Notes: generated from the letters alone by a model not told the origin. Counted from the first letter of the stretch, positions 37,101-48,555 are shown. The stretch is DNA of 64,000 bases from Trichosphaerium sp. ATCC 40318 (GCA_038496445.1 JALMLS010000361.1:1-64000), one strand, 5' to 3'. Translations and numbers: made by a program.

Positions 37101-37698
37101 CTTTTCTAACACTGTTTTTTAGTTTGATTAACGCGAGTGGTACTAAACTACAAGTAAACGGAGCTGCTTATGGTGCAGGTATTTACCTATCACCAAGTGT
37201 ACGTACAGACTAGAAAAAACATCAAACATTAAGCATTGTACTCATTTTTTTCTTGTGTAGGCTTCGATGAGTTTTGGTTATTCACGTGTTGGATACGGCA
37301 ACAACGCCAAGGCAAAAAATGAAGATACTGCTCGATTTTTGAGTTCGGCTAATGTCTATTGTATTGCTATTTGTGAAGGTACAACAAAAAGGAGAGAATA
37401 TTTATCTGATGCTTTATTTAGTTATTAATAAGGACATTCGTAAGTCTGGAAACATATGGGTACAACCTCATGCAGATCATGTCGTTACACGTTTTTTCTT
37501 TGCATATACATCTAGCGCAACAGCTCAAAAGGCACAAAGTTGCTCAACGGAGAACGAGTAAGCTATAAATTTATTCTTTTTTTTTTTTTTGAGGCAAAGT
37601 TTTTGCTGTATTGAGCTATTTTCTAATGTCTATTCTCCCTTAGAGCGTTCCGTAATGAGATATTGAACAGCATGAACTTTAGTGGTGGTGTAAATTAA
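34104..37698 (+). CDS. PARP6/PARP8-type mono-ADP-ribosyltransferase
   Basis: Starts MARRKKLREDIESC and ends at TAA 37698. The C-terminal half aligns block by block with PARP6/8: CAICDRPHVFAHGNMLKPSV, CSRDLCCYSFQQLGV, VVDLLVCMCRQAAKS, ILEPYPTVF, PLLQWIITSNRSHIVKVP, FAFHGSSIENWHSILRRG (NAD-binding His), AAYGAGIYLSPSASMSFGYS (Tyr), CIAICEVINKDIRKSGNIWV and HVVTRFFFAYTSS. N-terminal parts include a low-complexity SGD repeat, a conserved region (ECIDIELHLPTGDVLDPV) and a UBA-like helix bundle (VKQLVDMGFDAELAYNALMK, SVENAAALLVEH). Expected activity is transfer of single ADP-ribose units to proteins using NAD. There are about 12 introns. Confidence 0.9.
34653..34740 (+). repeat. SGD-repeat coding segment
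   Basis: In-frame imperfect 18-bp repeats (SGDLSM, SGDLSM, SGDFDM, SGDYDN) make an acidic, Gly/Ser-rich linker in the PARP6/8-like protein. The aromatic/hydrophobic-plus-acidic pattern suggests a flexible tether. Confidence 0.75.
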
Positions 37699-37847
37699 AA
37701 ATTTGTTGGGTTGTTAATAAAGTACATAAAAGTGTTAAAAATACAAGTTTACTTACCCCAAACCCATTTTTACATTGTCTATTGTACTTTCTTGGAGAGT
37801 GGTTAAGAAATATTCTCATACTGACCGTAAGATTCATTTTTTTCATA

Positions 37848-38878
37848 CTAGAATTGTGTACTTCTTAACTGTGCTTCAAACCTGTCAAACGATATTAGAT
37901 TAAGTTCTTTATGAGTCAGCTTATTTTGTACGCTTTATTTGGATGTATGATCTCTCTCCTTTGTTTAACAAACGCATGTGCTTTGTCATAATCGTATTGT
38001 TTACTTTCATTATGTACGCTTAAAAAGAGAGTTGTTAAATTAAAAACGCGTTTGGAATCAATATTGTTGGTACCTATGGTAACTGTTGCCGAGCGACTAA
38101 TACCAGCGTTGCAATGAATCAATATTTTTTGTGATTTGGAAGGTTTGACATTATCTGTGCGTTGGTCAAAGCATCAGTGAATTAACAAACATAGGTATTT
38201 ATTACCTATAAACTTGAATGCCTTTTTGAAGTGCACTGTTAAGTCAACACTTGTGAGATCCTCTACACCTATGACTTTATGCTTTATGCCCTTCAATCTA
38301 TTAGACAAACAGTAAGTCACAGAGGTCACAAGTTGCTCTTTCTATTTGTTTCAAAGTGTAAACAAAAAATCGCACTTTGGTATTTTGGCTGTTGTGACAC
38401 TGAGCACGTGTGTAATACCAAGGCACGTGATGACATCTTGTTTTACACATGCAAGTGGCCCAAGAAATAAGTGGTCTAGTACAATACTAGGGAAGATGCT
38501 GTCGGAAAGATCGATATTAGATGCCGTTACAACCATCCTCGGGAATTTATTTTCGAAGGCGTTATAGCCTCCTTTTAACGTGTGTATTGTTAGTTTGTAT
38601 TTTTTAATACTCGTATACAGTTTTTTAGGTATATCAGCGTCGTTTTGTGCGTATAGAACCTATTTAGAGCATGTTAGTAAAGTTTACACTGTTTTTAGCA
38701 TTACTAAGCCAAACGGGTATGACGACGTCATCGTGGATTTTAAATCGCTGTGGTGCACTGCTCGCGGAAGATGGCCAGATTTATAGTCTTCTATTGACCT
38801 GGTATCAATAGGGAGCCAATAAGTGCTGTAATCGACTAAAATCAACTTGTTGTAAACTGAAACAGGTTCTACTTCCAT
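37848..38878 (-). CDS. Rhodanese + dual-specificity phosphatase (MKP-like), possibly frameshifted
   Basis: The N-terminus (38878) is a rhodanese/CDC25-type module: STYWLPIDTRSIEDYKSGHL and PRAVHHSD. A DSPc domain follows: IFPSIVLDHLFLGPLACVKQ, ITHVLSVTTAKIP, LTVHFKKAFKFI and ILIHCNAGISRSATVTI, containing HCxxxxxR, then YDYDKAHAFVKQRREIIHPN and FEAQLRSTQF to the stop at 37848. This rhodanese-DSP order is that of MAP-kinase phosphatases. After the active-site exon, AYIMK reads in one frame but YDYDKAHAFVKQRR in another, and no intron between them repairs the phase (about 38015-38000). Either a one-base lesion, a sequencing error or an unseen splice is present. Confidence 0.75.
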
Positions 38879-38999
38879 GTAATTGGCGAGTTGGAAAATA
38901 AACAATAAAATTGTAACGGCATGACCTCAAAGACTCCCGAAGACTCACAAAGTACACTATAGTACTTAATGAACACTGTCCCACCATGTATACAGTGAC

Positions 39000-40482
39000 A
39001 TGTCGAGCTCAGTAAACTTCAGCCTATTTCCAGCTGTAAAACGCCTAGGCTTTCTTGCTGGTACTTGAATCGACGCTTCCACGCCTTGAAAGCTAACTAT
39101 ATGAGCCAGGAGGGTTAATACTTGCTAGTCCCATCTACCTTTACCATTCTACGCGTTGGCTTGATATTGTGGTCTCTACAAGCGAATCTGATCGTTCATT
39201 CATAACCCCATTGTCTCTCAGCTTTATTTCGTTTCTAGCCAAACACGGTATTCATAAACTACCTCACAAGTGCAATACACTTACCGTATTACTCTAGACA
39301 ATACAGCAAATCATTTAATATCGATTGGCGCCGTAGAACGCCTTCACGGCAAAGAAGAGAGACGTCAAGAACAAAATACCTTGGACGCAAGAAGACTGAA
39401 GTGCATTGCAAAATTCGCTTCTCTAGGCACGTGATTATTAAACCTATGATAAAGAATAATGACGCTCTCATAGATTCTGGACGGGATGCTATACTGAGAT
39501 CAAATTGGTTACCAAGCATAAATCATAAACTTCAAGAAAGATCTGGCGGATGTAAACAAAATACAATTTTTAATATTTCTTGCATAATGGACAATCTCTT
39601 GCAAAGCGGTATGGTTCTGCACTTAGGCGTTTTTAATATACCAATCTGACTTACATCTAAGATAAACACTACCTTCCTGTTGTGGATAAAGGAGGACTGA
39701 CAATATTGTATGTTAAGCAGATTTTAACCTCGTAGAGCGTTTTCTCATTTTTTTCCTTCTTAGGCAAAACTTACTGGTAGTGCCTAACTTGCAACTACCT
39801 TCTGCTATATGCACTTCTAGCGCAATAGGAAATGTTACAAGTACAGAAATATTAGCACCTAAGATACACGGTACGGCCAAGATTGTTTTTGATAAGACTA
39901 ATTGTTATTGGTTAAAACAACTGACATTTTCTGTAGAAGCTCATTTACTAAATGAACTGAAGCGAATCTTGTGGTTTAATAATCAAGAAGTATCTAGAAA
40001 TGTAGCACGTACTATCGCGCATATGAGGTACGTGTGCATATGACTTTTTATTGTCCATACCAACGAGATCTTATTTTATTCTAAAGTCGGGTTCAACAAG
40101 TCAATATTAGACAATCTATTGTGGAACTTGGGTGGACGCCTGAGTTGTATAAACTAGCTATTTCAAACGATAAACATACTCGCTTATACACTATATATGT
40201 AATCTTGAATACAACCAAACAAACATGCTAATTGCGTATCTTTTTTAGGCATTGGAGAGTTTATTAAAAGACGAAGAAACTGCAACTAAAATTGTACAAA
40301 ATCAAGGGTTAGGTGACTTTGTTGAATTGGCTAACATGGCTGATATTGATGTTAATGATACTGTCAAGAATATACTGTTAACGTTACAGTATAGAGAACA
40401 AGCGTTCAACGGTGATATTGACAGAGATTGCTGGATTGATTCAAGCTTTAGTATAGTTGCTATGCATCCTGTAGCAACTTAA
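39000..40482 (+). CDS. Probable HEAT/ARM-type helical protein
   Basis: Starts MSSSVNFSLFPAVKRLGFLA and spreads over about seven short exons. Segments include STRWLDIVVSTSESDRSFIT, HLISIGAVERLHGKEERR, DSGRDAILRSNWLPSINHK, IMDNLLQSGMVLHLGVFN, SVEAHLLNELKRILWFNNQE, ALESLLKDEETATKIVQNQG and ADIDVNDTVKNILLTLQYRE, with a stop at 40482. The amphipathic-helix spacing with conserved Leu/Asn looks like armadillo or HEAT repeats; the precise family is not recognised. Intron 39427-39473 has donor GCACGTGA. It is divergent from the rhodanese-DUSP gene with 121 bp between starts. Confidence 0.55.
39427..39473 (+). other. GC-AG intron with GCACGTGA donor (HEAT/ARM-like gene)
   Basis: The exon ends ..TCTCTAG and the acceptor is CATAG at 39473. 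A GC donor at 39427 joins KCIAKFASL to DSGRDAILRSN in frame; the GT four bases on does not. Confidence 0.6.
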
Positions 40483-41145
40483 AGCGAAGTCAAAGTTAAG
40501 TCAAAAAACTGATAGAAACTAATTTTGTAAGTTGGAAATAAAGTCTGTCTTGCTGACCTTTTTTGGTAATTACCTCATGACAGGTACACTAGGAGTACTA
40601 CTGAGCAAGTGTCGGTTTTAACCGCCTGCCTATTTATCCAAGTCAAGAATTTCACAGCCTTGACTACTGACGACAATTTAATTATTGGAGTGCCTACAAA
40701 CAATCAATCGAAATCACCTTTGTACGTTGTTCTTTCAAAAAAACCGATCTAGCGTCAACAGAGGCCATTTACTTAGCAAACGTGTTCGAAATCTGCTTTA
40801 CTGTTCTCGATACTTTTCGCAGTTATTCCAGGCGATTAACAGTACAAAGCCAATAGAAAAATGAAGGCACTAAAGCACTCCAGAATGGTAACGAAATGAA
40901 CTAAATGTATTCTTATGCGTGACCTAACCGCCTTACGGTGATCGTTGAACATGACTCGAACAGCGTTAACGGTAATTTTGTTTTAGCTTTGGGGTTTAGT
41001 ACAGAACTTATTGTACTATATACACTACCTGGCAGCGTTCTTAGCTAAGTTTGTTATTTATTTAGGTTATTTTCCTATCGAAAAGGGGAGATTTATTTAC
41101 ATCGATCGTTGTGTTTATCGCACAGATTTGGCGCACCCTGGCTGT
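40483..41145. other. Intergenic region, no supported gene
   Basis: About 660 bp between convergent stops. Open stretches are short and lack splice logic I can defend. An AATAAA at about 40539 probably serves the upstream gene. Confidence 0.5.
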
Positions 41146-41343
41146 TTATACATCGCCTTCTTCGGTTTGCAGGTGCTCCAATGCGAATTTTCTATCTTCT
41201 CTTGTGTTTGCGTGTCTTGCGTTGAGATACATCAGGATGTAGAAAACAAAGGTACCCACGAATGTTACAAAAGCAACCAAAGTTCTTATTATATCCAAGG
41301 TCAAAGTAGAGGTATCGAAATTTGAAGTGTTATTTGAGCACAT
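41146..41343 (-). CDS. 65-residue single-pass membrane protein
   Basis: Intronless frame from ATG 41343: MCSNNTSNFDTSTLTLD (short outer segment with N-glycosylation sites), one membrane helix (IIRTLVAFVTFVGTFVFYIL), then a charged cytosolic tail (NARHANTREDRKFALEHLQ, ending EEGDV). The topology resembles KCNE-type accessory subunits by layout only; no homology claimed. It has no neighbours within 380 bp on its 5' side. Confidence 0.55.
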   Translation of the reverse strand: MCSNNTSNFDTSTLTLDIIRTLVAFVTFVGTFVFYILMYLNARHANTREDRKFALEHLQTEEGDV

Positions 41344-41727
41344 GATGTTTGTTTAGTTGAAATTTGAAAATATATTCATATTTTGAAACTTCAACTCGCT
41401 GTCCTGTTTTTAGACGATGATTGTGATTCGATAGTGGTTGTAGCCCTGCATGTTCGTATTTACTGTTAACACAAATGAATTAAACCTAATCATGTGATGT
41501 AAAAAGTTACGTCGCAAATAGGAAATTTGGGTCAACGCTTTTATTGTTGTTGCAAACTTACAGGCACACTCTGGCCGAAACTGGTGCTATAGTGTTGCGA
41601 AGACCTCAGATAATTGATTGTCTTTGCCTGCAATATTTTATAGTGGTGAATTCTCTTAATTAGTCAACAACTCTTTGCGTACATAGCGCTTTCACAGTTC
41701 TTACTACCTTCTGCACTACAAAACCCC
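41344..41727. other. Intergenic region between divergent genes
   Basis: About 380 bp separating the small membrane protein gene and the nuclear-factor-like gene. No gene or distinct motif seen. Confidence 0.5.
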
Positions 41728-43116
41728 ATGGTAGAGTTTGAACCGAAAAAATTTCGTTCAAAAAACCAAAAGACTCAAACTCTCAACGTACGCCGCAAAA
41801 GCCTAACTGTGGTGCTTAGCCGGCGCTGAAAGGCTTGGAAATAATTCTTACGATTTTAGGGTGTGCGTTTCGCACCAGATAACAATAGTAGTTCGCTTCT
41901 TGATCCCTACAGCTCTATTCAATTATCACATAGGTGCGAGTCCATTTTATTTCGGCGGCAAAGTGAAATTCCAGCCCTGTGACAAAAACTTGCTAGGCCG
42001 ATCTCTAACGCCGATTTCTTGGACGCGCCAGAGCCTTTGCGAGTTTTCAGTGGCGATTACGGAATCAGCAAAGAAGAACAAGAAGATATCTTTGTAAACG
42101 GTTCGTAAATGTTCCAATAGACAACTAACGCGTTCGCAGGAGCACCCATAGCAATTGAAAACTTAAACCAAAAAGTCACAACAGCTAACAAACTACAACC
42201 CAATTTGCTGGCGCAGCGCACGTGCGGATGCGATACGACTCAAACTCACAAGAACGTTCAAGACTATTCGGCCTACTTTCAAACTGATGCCGGGCGTGGT
42301 ACTTACGGAGTATTAGTAGGCCATGTGTGTTTCAAGGGCGTAAGTGATTACCTTAGCCGAGAATTATAATCCTAACTGACTGTGTAGGGGAGTTGGCAAA
42401 AATTAAATTTCAAACGTCAAAGTTTTATCAAAATTGCCTCCCAGACAAACGAACTGACTTCTATGACGTGCAAAGTTACTAAATATGGTGGTAGCTGCGA
42501 AGAATTCCTTGTTTTACAAAACTGTGAAGGCTGCACGTTAAGGTTAAAGTCTAACGGGAAACCCGACCAACTATGCGGAAAACCCGTTACTCAGGTACTA
42601 GCACTTGGGTTTGCTGGGTTCTACAACATTCAATGGCTACTCTCAGGAACCGTAGTATTATCAGCAAACGCAAGAATACACACATACGGTTCCAAAACAG
42701 AATTGCCTCCGCCAAGCTTCACAGTTACAAATAAAGTGCAAACACTTGAAGAATTTCGTGATGAAACACTAAGAAGAGAGAGGGCTAAGAGGAAACAACT
42801 TTCTCACTCGCCCACTGTCGCTTTAAAAGAGCCTACAAAGAAGAGGAAAAAACTTTCTCAGTCTTCCACTACCTCAGTGTCACCAAAACCTTCTGTATCA
42901 AGTGACCAACAAGAATTGGCGACCGCTCAAGTAACAGCCAATGTTCCGCAAGAGCAATTCACGAATCCTTTTTTCTCACCAGATTCAACAGTAGATCTAC
43001 TACTACCAAACGAGCTATCTTGGCAACAGTCTGGTTCAGTTGATGAACATACTATAGATATTTCGGACTTACCCGATTTAAGTTGGCTTGACAACTCCAT
43101 GAACTCACCTTGCTAA
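41728..43116 (+). CDS. Putative nuclear regulator (NLS and acidic C-terminus)
   Basis: Family not recognised. ATG 41728 opens MVEFEPKKFRSKNQKTQTLN. Further exons give DFLDAPEPLRVFSGDYGISK, a beta-rich central domain (DAGRGTYGVLVGHVCFKG, SWQKLNFKRQSFIKIASQ, MTCKVTKYGGSCEEFLVLQN, CEGCTLRLKSNGKPDQLCGK, ALGFAGFYNIQWLLSG), then two basic clusters (RRERAKRKQL and PTKKRKKLSQ) that look like nuclear localisation signals. The acidic end with bulky hydrophobics (DLLLPNELSW, DISDLPDLSWLDNSM) is like an activation domain. The central part could be an immunoglobulin-like DNA-binding fold, but no named family is supported. Stop at 43116. Confidence 0.55.
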
Positions 43117-43343
43117 AAGTTTCATTCATCATTTCTTGTTTCAACAAAGCAAATCACGTGTTCATAAATGTATATAATTGTCGTATACTAACTTGCTATC
43201 TTTCCGATAACAAACTCCCTTAACCTTGCACATAAGTTAGTCAATAAATTAGAAGTCTCCTTTGTACTATTTACAACAGACGTCTTATAACTGTAGCTAA
43301 GCTATACTTCATATTAACCACATTTGTAATCTTCACATCACAT

Positions 43344-45028
43344 TTATTTACCATACAGCATTGAAAAAAACCCCGCGGTGGCAGGTTTTTCCTTTGCTTC
43401 TATTTCTTTTTTTTGTTTCCATTTTGGCATTTGTTTTAAAATTTTCTTTTCTTCATACCTATCCTGCGCTGCCCGATCTTCAGATTCTTCTGCCATTTTA
43501 ACCTTTTTATAAGCTAAAATTATACCAGATTGTATTTTATGTTCTGGAATGTCTACTTCAGCCATGATACTGTAATGTGTTGAAGGCCACGCTTTGTTTG
43601 GTAAACAAGAGTTTTTTTTTGACAAGTTTTTTAAATGTTCGACATCAGGTAACCCCAATCGTTTGAACACGTGAAAATCACGTGTTGCAAAAATATAATC
43701 AGTTGTACCACAAAACTTATCATCTATTCGTGTATATAGAGGTTCACCACGGCTCTCAACATAGTCATCATAAATACTTGAAAAATGCCATGGATGACGT
43801 AAACAAAGTTGACGAAATAGTTTTGCTTTTTCTCTTCTTAATTCTTCATGTTCTAGACCAAAGTATGCTGGTGCTTGTTGACGTTCTGATTTATACAGAT
43901 AAGAAAAATCGTATCTATCAATAAAGGGAGGAAACAGTCGTGCATCAAAGTCAGCCCTAAAATACAATTATTAGCTTTGTTGAAAAAACGGTTTTTTGAG
44001 CGCTCTTACCTTGGTGCTACCTTTGCGAGTTCTTCAGCTGTCCAATGTAGCATATCTACCCACCCTTGAACTATAAAATGATAAAGCGCAGAAGTAGGCC
44101 TACATAGTATTAAACAATCGAACAGGCAAACATTACAACAGCTCTCAAAATCTTACCCAAATCGAAAATCTCCACATAGCATAACAGGCGTATCTGCATG
44201 CGGTAAAAACTGTTCTAGTTTCTTTAAGCCATACTGTATAGCTCTTAATTTTGGGCTATGATGTGTTTGTTCACTATTAGCCTTAACACCGCTAAAATTA
44301 GCAACACAAATGATATTATGTGTCTTGACATGTTGTAGTAAAACAAATGATATTGATGCTTTTTGTGATATCAAAGCCCAAACCCTTTGTGCACCTGCAC
44401 CTCCTAGATCTGTTTTTTTAAACTCTGTCTTGAGATGAAGAAGCTTATGATGAACTAGATCCCATTCTCCTTTTTTCCAAAAAGTAAAAGCAGTAATATC
44501 GTTATTCATATCTTCTTCAGGTATAGTTGTATAACCACCTTCTTCAATAAGTTTGTTAATCGAAGACGAAGAGTTTGATTCCTAAAGAAAATAATAAGAA
44601 AAGTAAATCAGAAAACGGATTTTTTTAAAGTCATGCAGGACGCTATAGTAGTTTTGTTGAGAACTTTATGTAGTATAAATGAGGGGTAAGGATACCAGTA
44701 TTTTCTTAATTTCGAAGATTGCAGGGTACCATTCGGTAGATAAGGCAGTTGAAATGTCTTGGATGAAAATGGCCATAAATATTTGGTTTTCAAAAAAGTT
44801 GATGAAACACGTGATTTATCAAGGAAAAAATAGACTTGTGGTAGAGGTGCCGTTACGTACTTGTAGACAGAGAATTTTAGGATTATGTTTGAGGATGTGA
44901 TGTGATGCAAAAGTCATACGATTATCATAAACATATTTCAAAGCATTGGTTAACTTTTCAGTTGTCATATCTTCTGGAAGCTTTGAAGGTATCTTAGGTA
45001 TCTTGAAATCCATAATATTCCATGACAT
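43344..45028 (-). CDS. Endonuclease/exonuclease/phosphatase (EEP) protein, degenerate active site
   Basis: ATG 45028 begins MSWNIMDFKIPKIPSKL, the usual EEP first strand (xWNIxx), then ASHHILKHNPKILCLQ. The central part reads FTFWKKGEWDLVHHKLLHL and VKTHNIICVANFSGVKAN. The block HADTPVMLCGDFRFG corresponds to the CGDFNS motif of CCR4/Angel-type nucleases, but Asn is replaced by Arg. The C-terminal part has KFCGTTDYIFATRDFHVFKR and WPSTHYSIMAEVDIP, where the usual SDH is STH. The catalytic Glu expected after ILCLQ is not found in the likely next exon. This suggests a non-catalytic or altered member of the Angel/nocturnin group. The stop is at 43344 after a Lys-rich tail. Confidence 0.7.
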
Positions 45029-45059
45029 GATAGTAAACCTACCATTATTCCCTTCTATA

Positions 45060-45670
45060 CTATATTACGATGACATCTAAATACGTAAAGAACGTACTGG
45101 CTTTTGACCTATTTTGCTTTACATTTCTAAGTGAAAAATTTTGCATTTGTTTAACGTCAGCTTCATTAACCTCGATCTAGGCATCCATAAATACTCCTTA
45201 ACAATATGTAATGGTTACGTACAAATTCTTTCGCATATTTAAGAGCGTCAAATGTATCCATACAGTACGTCAAAATACTTGTCAATTCATGTCGTGTCAT
45301 ATCAACATTTTCAATTTTATCTTCCATTTCTGGTGTATCAGCTGTATTTTGCTCTTCCATTGCTTCTTGCGCTTCTTGCGCTTCTTTAGCTTCTCGTTGT
45401 CTATATTACGGTTAGTTTGAGGTGATTTGCGCTTTTGTACTGTAATTCTTTGATTTCTATCCGCATTTTCTTTGAAGGCTTCTCAAGGAGCCCCAAACCA
45501 GGTACTCGCTTCTTTCCGCGCCTTTTTCGCACAATTGGTGTTCCTTCTGGAGTTTCCTTTCCTATTCTCTTTTTTTTGGCCTTTCTTCCGCCTCGTTGCC
45601 CTCTGTCGCGTTTTCTGGTGACAGAACGCTTCAAATTGGGTTCAAGAGAAGCAAATTTGTTTTGTTCCAT
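45060..45670 (-). CDS. Small highly basic protein, unknown
   Basis: MEQNKFASLEPNLKRSVTRK starts at 45670 and runs through strongly basic stretches (RDRGQRGGRKAKKKRIG; VRKRRGKKRV). A 40-nt intron (donor GTACAA) leads to an acidic, Gln/Ala-rich segment (REAKEAQEAQEAMEEQN) and a helical region (HELTSILTYCMDTFDALKYAKEF), then VNEADVKQMQNFSLRN. The final codons depend on a 21-nt intron starting GTACGT. Likely nuclear or nucleolar from composition. It lies about 30 bp upstream of the EEP gene on the same strand and could be missed 5' exons of it, though a good ATG starts the EEP frame. Confidence 0.5.
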
Positions 45671-45779
45671 TCCCAGCGATTATTATTAGCTTTTTTAGGC
45701 GCTACGTAGCCTTGACAGCGTATGAGAAAAACTAATGATAAGAAATCCACACAAAAGCGTCAAACTAAATCAAAACCAG

Positions 45780-46988
45780 ATGGCAAAGAGGTATTTAGCA
45801 CTAGGTGACTCGTATACTATCGGTGAACGCGTAGAATTAAATGAGACGTACAGGTAAGTTACTTTCAACACTGACATTGGTTTTACATTTACAACGCATA
45901 GCCATCAGTTGGGTGCTCGTATTGAAGAGGCTATTTCAGGTGGCGGTTAAAGTATAAATTGTTTTCAGTCTAAAACGCTCGTTTAGGCGTCAAATTGACA
46001 ATAGACATCGTCGCAAAGACAGGATGGACAACAGGTGAGCTTTTAGAAGGGATAGAAGCAAGAACCGATATAAAAGGTCCTTACGATCTTGGTACGTGAG
46101 ACAAACAGCGTTTACTCGTAATTGACCATGTATAGTAACTTTACTCATTGGTGTCAACAACCAGTACAGAAAAGGTGCCCCTAATTCATGAATTAAATCT
46201 CAAACTCCTTGTAGCTGATCAGAAACAATACGAAGCGGAATTCGAAACTTTACTTGATAAGGCTATAGCATTTGCTGGAGGTATTCCAAATTCTTTCTCA
46301 TGCAATTTAAAGAAAAAAATCACGTGTTCAATTTCTAGGTCTCTTTGTTTTTTGATCAAATGAAATAGGCGATAAGCAACGTGTTATTGTATTGTCTATT
46401 CCAGACTGGAGTTTTACACCATTCTTAAAAGAATCCACAAAATTCAACAAGGAAAAATGCACACAAGAAATTGATCAATTCAACGCTATTAATTACAAAG
46501 TACGTTATAAAAAAATGTCTATAACCACACATCACTTTCCTAAAATTGATCCAACATACTTGCTACCAAAGTTGAGACGTTGAGTTATGACACCTAACCT
46601 CGTTTTTTTTGCGATTTTTTTTTTGGTTATGTTTCTATATGATACCACACGTTTTTGCTTACTTTTATCTGTTAGTCTACAACAAAACGCGATATAAAGT
46701 ATATCGATATTACTCCAGAATCAAAGCTTGTTGCATCGAAACCTGACTTGCTCGCTTCTGATAAAGTACGCTAGAATAACTATTTTTTTTATTCTTCCAA
46801 TTTTGGCTGTTACAAAAAATCAGGGTTTGATTGATATCTCTACGCTTCCTTCATTCGATTCTTCATCTTGACCTTCATTAATGTTCTCTTTTGTCTCACC
46901 AACAACCTAGTTACATTATTCTGGTAAATTCTATGCTCAGGTAGCTACTAAATTGGTCGAAGACGCCAAACGCATTCTGACATTGTAA
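45780..46988 (+). CDS. SGNH/GDSL-type hydrolase
   Basis: MAKRYLALGDSYTIGERVEL carries the GDSx nucleophile block right at the N-terminus. Next: SHQLGARIEEAISG, DIVAKTGWTTGELLEGI (block II), TLLIGVNNQYR (block III, GxN), LLDKAIAFAGG, VIVLSIPDWSFTPF and, last, DK joined across introns to LHYSGKFYAQVATKLVEDA (block V DxxH). The stop is at 46988. It has no signal peptide and is about 210 residues, so it is probably a cytosolic esterase or lipase. The compact single-domain form resembles bacterial GDSL esterases; the gene nevertheless has about seven short introns. It is convergent with the alpha/beta hydrolase, 41 bp between stops. Confidence 0.8.
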
Positions 46989-47029
46989 AAAAAAACACCA
47001 ATAAACAAGGATCAAAAGAAGATTTCGGA

Positions 47030-48535
47030 TTAACGAACCTCAGTGTTTTCAACAATTTCTTTGCGATCGTCACCACTACTGCTTTTATTACCCCCTTTTT
47101 CCATAGAATCAAACACAACAGCCAATGCGGCTTCGCACATGTGGTCAGAAGCGTGCCTATTTATCAAAGTTAATACTCGCTTTTAGTGCTTTACAGTAAC
47201 ATGTCGTACAATGAAGATGCCACTACAGTTGGCTGCACAGTACCAGCGTGACTTACACCACTATTGAACTTAATGAGTATCACACAAACTTGGGTCACTC
47301 AAAAAAGAAAGAAAAGTTACCTGACAATAACGTATCGACTTTTTGGAAAAATGGAGTCTCGCACTGTAACTAATCCATCATTTTCAGCCCCAAATGACTT
47401 TAAAATATATCTCCATGCTTGGTTATATAGCCCAGCATGACCTTTTTTGGAGACCAAAAGTGTCAACACAGGAATAATTAAAGAAGATATTAACGAACCT
47501 TTTATGATCTTTGTACAAATACAAAAGATTGGTACTCTCAGGTTAAGAGCTATTGACTCATTATCTTCGTACCACTGCTTCAAATGCTTATATGTCATAC
47601 ATTTCACACTATCTCCTTTGACACCTACGACAGATGCAACAAGTGCCAATATGTTTTTCTTAAAATTCTTCGCTTCAGTATACTCTGCAGCCATAGGTAC
47701 GCCACCAAAAGGTGTCTGAAGTGTTATGATAATCTCCAACATTTCTTGAATCTCCGGTTTCATAAATATAGCCCCAAGTGTATCCAATCCTCCTAAGCTG
47801 TATGAGCAAAGTAAATGAAACAAAATTAAAAACATCATTTCGTTGAATAAAAATATATATAAATGTTCTCAGAAGTTGACAATACCTTTACTATGACAAA
47901 TAATGATAATTTTCTTCTTGTGTGTATTGTGCAACTTCTCAATTTTAGCTACGAGTAATTTCGAGTTTGTTATTGTTGTATTACTCGTTTGAATAGAAGC
48001 CTATAAATTATAAGTTGTCAAAACCACAATAACAAAAAACAATATGTCTGTTTTTTTATTGGTCAAAAAAGAAACATTACCTTTGTTGCTATCAGCTTCA
48101 ATTGCTGTAGTCTTGTGAGAACACTATGCAAGTAAAGAGGAACATGATTCCCCAAGAATCCTTAGTAAAAAAGTAAGAGATACCACATAACGGCGAAGTA
48201 AATATACCCGGTATGAGTAAGTATTGAAAGTTTTTTGCTTTTTCTATGTTTACAGGCGCTACAACTCTGTTAGATGATGTTCAGTCGACTAGTGATTAAC
48301 CTACATTCGCCTTTTTCTACTTTTTCTAGTGCTGGATAGTACTTATCAGCAACGTCCGTTCCCTTGCCGTATTTGTCCAATAACCAGCCAATGTCTGTCA
48401 AAATTAGTGTCATCGTGTTATATGGGTTTAAGACAATCTGTGAGTACCTACTATATCGGCGATACGATCGTGTGGTATTGAATTGCCAAAAAATGATCGA
48501 TATTTCTTCTTTTTTGCTTTACCTTCACCTTCCAT
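47030..48535 (-). CDS. Alpha/beta-hydrolase lipase-like protein
   Basis: ATG 48535 gives MEGEGKAKKKKYRSFFGNSI. After two introns the frame reads DIGWLLDKYGKGTDVADKYY and VNIEKAKNFQYLLIPGIFTS, then LGNHVPLYLHSVLTRLQQL across a 23-nt intron (48183-48161). Further motifs: KIIIICHSKG and YSLGGLDTLGAIF (two GxSxG-like steps, the lipase elbow), IITLQTPFGGVPMA (oxyanion/TPxxG), KKGHAGLYNQAWRYI, GAENDGLVTVRDSIFP (Asp) and HASDHM (His), to a stop at 47030. The pattern recalls triacylglycerol-lipase/PGAP1-like cytosolic hydrolases. The basic N-terminus may contact membranes. Substrate is unknown. Confidence 0.7.
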
Positions 48536-48555
48536 ACCTACATTGTCTTTAAATA

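Noticed and set aside
41011-41325. Plus-strand frame over the small membrane protein
   Set aside because: The minus frame has ATG, one clean membrane helix and a charged tail; the plus frame has scattered Cys and no sensible topology.
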